Assembly: GCA_947174215.1 (NCBI GenBank)
Contig: CAMWIB010000007.1
Span: 1-20,545, forward strand
Length of the DNA: 20,545 nucleotides
Origin: an uncultured Clostridia bacterium
GTDB taxonomy: Bacteria > Bacillota > Clostridia > Christensenellales > CAG-917
Direction: 5' to 3'
Shown here: positions 7,184 through 12,944 of the stretch, piece after piece
How the letters are laid out: every line of letters starts with the position of its first letter
Position numbering within the stretch: the stretch's first letter is position 1
Position numbers and translations under genes: made by a program
The notes under the pieces: model-generated
What the model was told of the DNA's origin: nothing
The model's input: only the letters and a program-made list of their open reading frames with translations
Databases searched by the model: none

Positions 7184-7198
7184 ACGCAATAATTATAA
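7184..7198. promoter_or_regulatory. Possible degenerate PerR box before rubrerythrin
   Basis: The 11 bases AATAATTATAA (7188-7198) match the right part of the PerR consensus TTATAATNATTATAA, but the left four bases (7184-7187) do not. Rubrerythrins belong to PerR regulons in clostridia, which motivates the guess. AT-rich sequence makes a chance match likely. Confidence 0.22.
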
Positions 7199-7220
7199 AA
7201 ACCAACAAGGAGAATAATTT

Positions 7221-7811
7221 ATGAAACTTATCGACAGCAAAACCTTACTCAACCTCGCCAAAGCATACGCGGGCGAAACGCAAGCGTATACACGCTACAA
7301 GTTCATCGAATACGGCGCTCGTAACGAGGGCTATAACGCGCTCGCCGAAGTCATCGACAAGGTCGTGTACAACGAATTCAACCACGCGCGTATGCTCTAC
7401 ACCTTCATTCAGCAGGCAAGCAACAAGACGATAGACAACATCGACGTTTGCGCGGGTTACCCCTTCAAGGAAAAGTGGAATCTCATTGAAAATCTCAAAC
7501 TCGCCGCAGACGACGAAGAAGTCGAAATCAAGATTTATAAGGCGTTTGAAAAGACTGCCCGCGAAGAAGGCTTTGACGAAATCGCCGACCTCTTCAATAT
7601 GATTGGAGAAGTTGAGAACTGCCACAAGATGCTCTTTGAGGACTTGCACAATCAGATGTCAAGCGGCACGCTCTACAAAAAGAACCACTCTGTCAAATGG
7701 AAATGCGCAGGCTGTGGCTACGAAGCCGAAGGCAAAGAAGCTTGGGATATGTGTCCCCTCTGCAAAGCAAAACAGGGCTTCGTAATGCTAAAACTCAACG
7801 ACGGAAATTGA
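7221..7811 (+). CDS. rbr: Rubrerythrin
   Basis: A non-heme diiron NADH-linked peroxidase of anaerobes, 196 residues. The ferritin-like four-helix domain carries the iron ligands: Glu19, the E-x-x-H motif Glu52/His55, an acidic third helix (97-102), and the second E-x-x-H, Glu132/His135. The C-terminal rubredoxin-like domain has two pairs, Cys162/Cys165 and Cys178/Cys181, for one iron. Its job is to reduce hydrogen peroxide using electrons passed through rubredoxin-type donors. The ATG at 7221 has AAGGAG at 7207-7212. It is monocistronic, between the divergent mrp operon and a terminator at 7855. Confidence 0.94.
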   Translation: MKLIDSKTLLNLAKAYAGETQAYTRYKFIEYGARNEGYNALAEVIDKVVYNEFNHARMLYTFIQQASNKTIDNIDVCAGYPFKEKWNLIENLKLAADDEEVEIKIYKAFEKTAREEGFDEIADLFNMIGEVENCHKMLFEDLHNQMSSGTLYKKNHSVKWKCAGCGYEAEGKEAWDMCPLCKAKQGFVMLKLNDGN

Positions 7812-7854
7812 TAGAAAAAACACGTTATTATTCAAAAATCAATGTTTATAAAAC

Positions 7855-7887
7855 AGAAACAAGCACGTAAAGTGCTTGTTTCTATTT
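7855..7887. terminator. Terminator between rubrerythrin and the convergent subtilase gene
   Basis: AGAAACAAGCAC (7855-7866) pairs perfectly with GTGCTTGTTTCT (7872-7883) around a 5-base loop, followed by ATTTT on the plus strand. It lies between two convergent genes and may serve both. Confidence 0.8.
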
Positions 7888-7960
7888 TCAATGATTCGAT
7901 TTGCGATTTATTTCGTTTTTATCTTTGCTATTATTTACTGGACATTTACATCGCTTCGTA

Positions 7961-9892
7961 TTATTCCTGACTGCCGTCCGTAGTGGCGTTACTGCTGTCC
8001 ATAGTATCATTATTGCCGTCAATGACTACGTTAGAAACTGCGGCGTATGCGCGCTTCTTTTTGACTACTACGACAACCGCCACAGTACCTGCGATTATCA
8101 CGAGTGCAAGTCCTATCACGAGCATTGACAAGTCAAGAGGTCTTGCTATAAACGGCTTGACGTCGGCGGTGAAAACATAGGTCGTGTTGATGACGGGATT
8201 GTTGTCATACTGCGCCGTTATGGTATACTTGCCGCTCTTGGAAGGCTTGAAGTCAAAGGTTATGCCCGTTGCAACCTGCTCTCCGTTGACAAACCACTTT
8301 ATTGTCTTGGTTCTGTCAACGTACTCGATTCCAGTAAGCGAGAACGTGGTTGTTTCCGTCGTATACAGCACGCCGTGGCTTGGTGCATCCTTTACGTTAT
8401 CGTGAGCGTTAGCGGCGTACGTCACACGCACTTCGCCGACGAGATAGGGTGCATACACGATGTTTATGCCCTGCTCCTTTGTCATGAATTCTCTCTCGCC
8501 GTATTTTAGCCTTGCATATATTTGTGTTTCGCCGTAAATCTCAGGAGTGAACTCAAAGCGACCGCCTTTGCCTATGACCTTTTCTTCCGCGTCCTCCGTT
8601 ACGCCAAGGCGCAGAACCCATTCTATACTGTCATACAAGTCAGGCGACACCTCGCCGTAAGGATTTATCTTCGCAATAAACGTGACAGGCGTTACTTTGG
8701 TTGCGTGCATGTAGATGTTTACGTCGTCGTAGCCCGTACCCATAGGTCCGTTGTGCGAGAACTCCAAGCTTTTGGGTGCGGAATAGTTGTAAACGGTGTT
8801 GTCAAAATCCTGCGTGAGAACGGTGTGGAAGTCAAGGCAACGTATTGCGTAATTGCCCTTTGTCGTTACTCTTGAAGAGAGGTTTTTGAGCATACGGTAC
8901 ACACTGCTTCCATTAAGCGCCGCCCTGCCCTCTGCCTGATAGCGCAGTTTGAGTAACGCCGCGGCGAACGACGCGCTCGGTGCGGCAACCGACGTTCCGC
9001 TTAGCGTATGGTACGTGCCGCTTGCCTTATCAGCCGTGTATATCTCCTGTCCCGGAGCGGCTACATCGTATGCCGCGCCGTAGTTGGAGGTCTTGAAGAT
9101 TTCGCCATTCTTGCCGTAGCCCATAACCGAAAATACACCGTCCGTCGCCGCGGGATAGAATCTATCCTTTGCCGAATCGGAACCGTCCGTCTTGCCGTTG
9201 CCTGCCGCCGCTACGATGAGCATATCCTCGCGCGCGGACTCTATTGCATACAGCAAATCGCTATCGCTCTTCCAGTTTGAACCCGACGTTATCTCGGATT
9301 CGAGTATGCCAAGCGAGAGGTTGAGTACGTCAGCACCAATCTCGTGTGCCTTTTTTATCGCGTTTACGATTGACGAAATGGCAAACGTATTCGTTTCATC
9401 ATTGCCCTTAATGCTGTTTGCCTTAATAGGATAAATCTTTATATAGTCTTGAAGTCCAAGTTCCTTTATCTCCATAGCAATAACGCCCGCTACGGAGTTG
9501 CCGTGCTTCTCGCTTACACCCTCGCTGTTTTTGGCGTTGTCAGCAAGTTCGTTGCCCTTGGCCACCTTTCCAGTGCGGGAGTTATAGCCCACGACCTCGC
9601 CGTTTTCGCTATACAGTACACCGTTAAACAAATCATGGGAAAGGTCTATACCCGTATCCGCAACCGCAATTATCACGGGTGAAAGCTTACTCTTATCCCA
9701 ACCGTTCACTACGCTACGCGCGCCTTCGATGTTGAGAGCGTCACCGCCAAAGAACCACAAGTCCTCTGAGGTTTTATCTCCGTAATCCAATCCGTACGCA
9801 GCTCCGCCAAAAATAGGGACGAGCAACATTGCCACCGCGAGTACGGCAATCAGGCACACTGTCATTAAGTTTTTTGATAAGTTTGCTTTCAT
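7961..9892 (-). CDS. Membrane-anchored subtilisin-like serine protease (S8 family)
   Basis: A predicted extracellular serine protease of 643 residues. A signal peptide covers about 1-34 (basic start, hydrophobic core, ending near GAAYG). The catalytic triad is clear: Asp79 (VADTGID), His130 (KHGNSVAG) and Ser301 (GTSVAAP), with oxyanion Asn232 (AAAGNG). After the protease domain (to about 365) come roughly 210 residues that look like beta-sandwich domains. A single membrane helix follows at about 588-610, then KKKR and a Ser/Asp/Asn-rich tail. There is no LPxTG signal, so anchoring is by the C-terminal helix. No typical prodomain is visible between signal and catalytic domain. I chose ATG 9892 (GGTG 5 bases upstream) over the TTG at 9916, which would add eight residues before the signal peptide. 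Confidence 0.9.
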   Translation of the reverse strand: MKANLSKNLMTVCLIAVLAVAMLLVPIFGGAAYGLDYGDKTSEDLWFFGGDALNIEGARSVVNGWDKSKLSPVIIAVADTGIDLSHDLFNGVLYSENGEVVGYNSRTGKVAKGNELADNAKNSEGVSEKHGNSVAGVIAMEIKELGLQDYIKIYPIKANSIKGNDETNTFAISSIVNAIKKAHEIGADVLNLSLGILESEITSGSNWKSDSDLLYAIESAREDMLIVAAAGNGKTDGSDSAKDRFYPAATDGVFSVMGYGKNGEIFKTSNYGAAYDVAAPGQEIYTADKASGTYHTLSGTSVAAPSASFAAALLKLRYQAEGRAALNGSSVYRMLKNLSSRVTTKGNYAIRCLDFHTVLTQDFDNTVYNYSAPKSLEFSHNGPMGTGYDDVNIYMHATKVTPVTFIAKINPYGEVSPDLYDSIEWVLRLGVTEDAEEKVIGKGGRFEFTPEIYGETQIYARLKYGEREFMTKEQGINIVYAPYLVGEVRVTYAANAHDNVKDAPSHGVLYTTETTTFSLTGIEYVDRTKTIKWFVNGEQVATGITFDFKPSKSGKYTITAQYDNNPVINTTYVFTADVKPFIARPLDLSMLVIGLALVIIAGTVAVVVVVKKKRAYAAVSNVVIDGNNDTMDSSNATTDGSQE

Positions 9893-9910
9893 CTTTACAC
9901 CACTATTTTT

Positions 9911-9962
9911 CAACAAACGACGGTTTATCGCTCAAATTGATAAATTAAACCGTTGTTTATTG
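9911..9962. other. Inverted repeat in the subtilase leader region
   Basis: Two 17-base arms (9911-9927 and 9946-9962) match as inverted complements at 15 of 17 positions around an 18-base AT-rich loop. It lies just upstream of the subtilase ribosome binding site. It lacks a T-run, so an operator or a leader hairpin is more likely than a terminator. Confidence 0.5.
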
Positions 9963-10095
9963 CGCTAAACACGACTTTTATGCCGTCTTTGTTACTCGTT
10001 TGCTTTTGCACACTTCCGTCACGTTCAAGCAGTTTTCTGTAAAGCGGCTGAAAATGCGCATACAGTTTATTGAGCATTTGCGCAATATTCTTTAC

Positions 10096-10132
10096 TTATT
10101 GCGCTTTTGGCGCAATCATTTCATTATTGCGC
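10096..10132. repeat. TTATTGCGC repeats after gltX
   Basis: The nonamer TTATTGCGC occurs at 10096-10104 and 10124-10132 (the latter including the gltX stop codon), and again at 9957-9965. ATTGCGC (10098-10104) also pairs with GCGCAAT (10110-10116), giving a 7-bp hairpin 3' of gltX without a T-run. Function unknown. Confidence 0.45.
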
Positions 10133-11572
10133 TTTTTCAAGAAGCTGTGCAGAAAACGCTAATCTGCGAAGGCTTTCTTCCTTGCCAAGTACGATAGCCA
10201 TTTCAATTGCACCGCCGGGGGTGACCGCTTCGCCTGTCAGTGCAACGCGCATACTGAACATAACCTGTCCGCTCTTCATACCGCCGGCTTCTGCACCCTG
10301 CTTCACGCATTCCTTTATGGCTTCCTCGCTCCAATCGTCGAGCGCGGCAAGCGAATCGTAGGCGAGCTTCACGGCTTTTAGCGCAACCGCCTTATCCACC
10401 TTCATCTTCTGATGCACGTACATATTAAGGTCGTACTCGCCGAAGTTGTTGAGGAATGCAAGCTTTTCGGGAATTTCACTGAGAATATCCACACGTGTCT
10501 GCATAAGCAACGCAAGCTCGCGCTTATCGTAATCCTTGCCCTCTATCGCCTTTTCTATCCAAGGAAGCGCGACGGCGTAGAATTCGTCCTGCGACATAGC
10601 CTTCAAGTATTCGCCGTTGAGCCAGCGCATCTTAGCTTCGTCAAAAATGGAACTGCTGTGCGAAATGCCGTCTATGTCAAACGCTTCCGTCATCTCCTCC
10701 ATAGTCATCTTTTCGCGGTTATCCTTCGGACACCAGCCCAAAAGCGCGATATAGTTTACTACTGCCTCGGGCAGATAACCTTTTGAAATGAAGTCCTCAA
10801 AGTTCGCGTCGCCAAAGCGCTTTGAAAGCTTGCGCGTAGCGTCCTTCATAATCGGAGGCAGGTGCATATAGCAGGGACGCTCCCAACCGAATGCGTCGTA
10901 TATGAGATTGTATTTGGGAGTGGAACTCAAATACTCCGTGCCGCGAATAACGTGCGTGATACCCATAAGGTGGTCGTCAACGACGTTTGCGAAGTTGTAC
11001 GTGGGAAGTCCGTCGGATTTGAGAAGTATGCCGTCCTCGATATCCGCGCTATCCACGCTTATCTTTCCAAACACCATATCCTCGTACTCAGACACGACGC
11101 CCTCGGGAACCTTCTGTCTTATGACGTACGGCTCGCCCGCCGCAAGTCTGCGCTTGACTTCCTCGTCAGAGAGATTGCGGCAGTGCTTATCGTAGGTATG
11201 CACTCCGTTCTCATCCTTCAAACCTTCAAGACGCGCCTTATCGCAGAAACAGTAGTACGCACCGCCAAGCTCCACGAGCTTCTCTGCGTACTCCTTGTAA
11301 AGTCCCATTCTCTCAGTCTGCACGTACGGACCGTAGCCGCCGTCCTTATCAGGACCTTCGTCGTGCTGAATGCCTGCGGTTTTAAGTGTACGGTATACCA
11401 TCTCCACCGCGCCCTCTACCTTGCGCTCTTGGTCGGTATCCTCTATACGCAGAATAAACGTGCCTTTGTTGCGGCGCGCAAAAAGATATGCGTACAAGCC
11501 CGTACGCAGGTTGCCAATGTGCATAAATCCCGTCGGGGACGGAGCGAATCTCGTTCTAACTGTCATATTCAC
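10124..11572 (-). CDS. gltX: Glutamate-tRNA ligase
   Basis: A class I aminoacyl-tRNA synthetase that charges tRNA with glutamate, 482 residues. The N-terminal RFAPSPTGFMHIGN carries the HIGH-equivalent motif (His18-Asn21). RIEDTD follows in the Rossmann fold, and the KMSKS equivalent is KLSKR in DATRKLSKRFGD. The C-terminal half is the helical anticodon-binding domain. The length is normal. The likely start is GTG at 11572, which has GGA six bases upstream; an ATG two codons later (11566) is an alternative. Either start lies inside the 3' end of radC, so translation is probably coupled to it. Confidence 0.94.
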   Translation of the reverse strand: MNMTVRTRFAPSPTGFMHIGNLRTGLYAYLFARRNKGTFILRIEDTDQERKVEGAVEMVYRTLKTAGIQHDEGPDKDGGYGPYVQTERMGLYKEYAEKLVELGGAYYCFCDKARLEGLKDENGVHTYDKHCRNLSDEEVKRRLAAGEPYVIRQKVPEGVVSEYEDMVFGKISVDSADIEDGILLKSDGLPTYNFANVVDDHLMGITHVIRGTEYLSSTPKYNLIYDAFGWERPCYMHLPPIMKDATRKLSKRFGDANFEDFISKGYLPEAVVNYIALLGWCPKDNREKMTMEEMTEAFDIDGISHSSSIFDEAKMRWLNGEYLKAMSQDEFYAVALPWIEKAIEGKDYDKRELALLMQTRVDILSEIPEKLAFLNNFGEYDLNMYVHQKMKVDKAVALKAVKLAYDSLAALDDWSEEAIKECVKQGAEAGGMKSGQVMFSMRVALTGEAVTPGGAIEMAIVLGKEESLRRLAFSAQLLEKAQ

Positions 11573-12299
11573 TTTTATTCCAAACTCCTTCTTTCAAAGT
11601 TTTCGTTTTCTCTCTTATCTTGTTCATCAAGCCTTCTTCCTCAAATGAGAAGTACTTGTCGTCGCAAAAAATATAGTGGTCGAGCAATTCCACTTCAATA
11701 TTTTTGAGCGTATACTGTAAATCTGCCGTTGCGGCGATATCGTTTGCGGACGGATTCGTCACACCGCTTGGATGATTGTGCGCAAGCACCAACTTACAAT
11801 GCTTATTTCCAAGCGCAAAGTCTACGAGTGCGCGAACGTTCAGTGTGACGGAATCGCCCGTACCTCTGTCAAACTCCTTGGTTGCAACAACGCAGTCGTG
11901 CGGGTCGAGAATTATGGCATATACGCGCTCCTCCGTGAGCGCCCAACACATATCACGCATATATTCGCGTATTTCACCTCTGCCGTGCAATTGCACCTTG
12001 CTCTGCGACTTGTTGCGCATATAAACACGGAACACCGCAGGCAAATTAGACAAAAACAACGCCGCATTCTGAGTCATTCCGCTGACCTTGCTAAGCCTCG
12101 CAGGGTCGGCGTTTAGTACTCCGTAAAATGAACCGAATTCCTTGATAAGCTCGTGCGCAATGCCGTTGGTATCCTTGCGCGGAATAAAACTGAACAAAAG
12201 ATACTCCAAAACCTCGTGCGGTTGGAGTTTTTCTAAGTCGCCGTTCATAATGCGCTCACGCATACGCTGTCTGTGTCCGTCGTGCAAATGACTCGACAT
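11556..12299 (-). CDS. radC: RadC-family JAB/MPN+ domain protein
   Basis: A 247-residue RadC-family protein. An N-terminal helix-hairpin-helix region includes LSKVSGMTQNAA (69-80). The C-terminal JAB1/MPN+ domain has the complete JAMM metal motif: His174, His176 (HNHPSG), Ser184 and Asp187. Despite its name, RadC's role in DNA repair is not well established, and a metal-dependent hydrolase activity is inferred from JAMM. The ATG at 12299 was chosen because GGGAGG lies about 9 bases upstream. An upstream in-frame ATG at 12371 would begin inside the -35 element and translate through the promoter. Its last 17 bases overlap gltX, making a radC-gltX operon. Confidence 0.92.
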   Translation of the reverse strand: MSSHLHDGHRQRMRERIMNGDLEKLQPHEVLEYLLFSFIPRKDTNGIAHELIKEFGSFYGVLNADPARLSKVSGMTQNAALFLSNLPAVFRVYMRNKSQSKVQLHGRGEIREYMRDMCWALTEERVYAIILDPHDCVVATKEFDRGTGDSVTLNVRALVDFALGNKHCKLVLAHNHPSGVTNPSANDIAATADLQYTLKNIEVELLDHYIFCDDKYFSFEEEGLMNKIREKTKTLKEGVWNKSEYDS

Positions 12300-12342
12300 C
12301 ACTGCGCCTCCCAAACTCGGAAACAGGAATAAATTTATAAAA

Positions 12343-12371
12343 ATTATAAACCATAACCGCTTATAAATCAA
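12343..12371 (-). promoter_or_regulatory. Promoter of the radC-gltX operon
   Basis: On the minus strand TTGATT (12366-12371), a 17-base spacer and a perfect TATAAT (12343-12348) lie about 44 bases before the radC ATG. Confidence 0.75.
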
Positions 12372-12428
12372 GATTTATTATACTCTTACTATAATTATTA
12401 AATGTATATCGTGTGTAGATTTTAACGG

Positions 12429-12457
12429 TTGACCTATATCTCCAAACACATTATGCT
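12429..12457 (+). promoter_or_regulatory. Promoter of the Gly-rich lipoprotein
   Basis: TTGACC (12429-12434) with 17-base spacing to TATGCT (12452-12457), about 30 bases before the start codon. A second AT-rich hexamer follows shortly after. Confidence 0.65.
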
Positions 12458-12487
12458 AAATATAATAACTTGTACTTGGAGGTCATA

Positions 12488-12745
12488 ATGAGCAAGTCAA
12501 AGAAAACGTTTCTAAAAATTATTGCAACGTGTTTTATAATAGTAATACTTACTATCTCATTTTGCACAATGTTGTCTGCCTGTGATAAAAATAACGATAG
12601 CAATCAGAACACTACAACCTCTGATAGTGACGATAATAACAGTGGTGGCAACATACATTTCGGTGGAGGTGATAATAAGAATCCCAGTGGAGGAGGTAGC
12701 CAAGGCAGTAGTGGTGGCGGTGGAGGCGGCTGTGGCGGTCGCTAA
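12488..12745 (+). CDS. Small Gly-rich lipoprotein
   Basis: An 85-residue predicted lipoprotein. It has a basic start, a hydrophobic stretch (about 8-28) and the lipobox LSAC with lipidation at Cys32, followed by DKNN. After cleavage only 54 residues remain. They are low-complexity Asn/Ser/Thr/Asp followed by Gly/Ser-rich sequence ending in six glycines and Cys-Gly-Gly-Arg. No folded domain is evident. The ATG at 12488 follows GGAGGT (12478-12483); an in-frame ATG at 12470 has no such site. It has its own promoter and terminator. The lipobox context ACDKN is the same as in the LRR lipoprotein at 2707, and both have the lipidated Cys at residue 32. Function unknown. Confidence 0.75.
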   Translation: MSKSKKTFLKIIATCFIIVILTISFCTMLSACDKNNDSNQNTTTSDSDDNNSGGNIHFGGGDNKNPSGGGSQGSSGGGGGGCGGR

Positions 12746-12765
12746 AATAATTACATTATTACAAC

Positions 12766-12796
12766 AAAGCCGTAGATAGAATCTACGGCTTTTTAA
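12766..12796 (+). terminator. Terminator of the Gly-rich lipoprotein gene
   Basis: AAAGCCGTAGA (12766-12776) pairs perfectly with TCTACGGCTTT (12782-12792), with a 5-base loop and a T-run to 12794. Confidence 0.88.
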
Positions 12797-12815
12797 TACT
12801 AACCATTGATGGAAC

Positions 12816-12944
12816 AAAAAACCGCGATATTGAGATGCAGAGCGAGAAAGTGCCGCCTGTTTGGCAAGCCTAACGTACTTTTCGTACGTGACTTGGCAGA
12901 CAGACGGCACTGACAATGCTATGCACACAATAGTGCGGTTTTTT
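12816..12944. repeat. Large palindromic intergenic repeat, copy B
   Basis: A ~129-bp homologue of copy A (5591-5717), lying between the convergent Gly-rich lipoprotein and ABC genes. The outer arms (12816-12834 and 12926-12944) begin AAAAAACCGC and end GCGGTTTTTT. The middle stem has GTGCCGCCTG (12850-12859) facing CAGACGGCAC (12901-12910). The tip is a perfect ACGTAC/GTACGT stem (12873-12878, 12884-12889). A-runs and T-runs at both ends make it a plausible bidirectional terminator. It touches the ABC stop codon (12943-12945). Confidence 0.87.

Noticed and set aside
10862..11707. A 281-codon plus-strand frame opposite gltX and radC
   Set aside because: Antisense to two well supported genes, no start signal.
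12300..12371. N-terminal hydrophobic extension of RadC
   Set aside because: The 24 extra codons would begin inside the -35 element and span a TTGATT-17-TATAAT promoter; the ribosome site points to the ATG at 12299.
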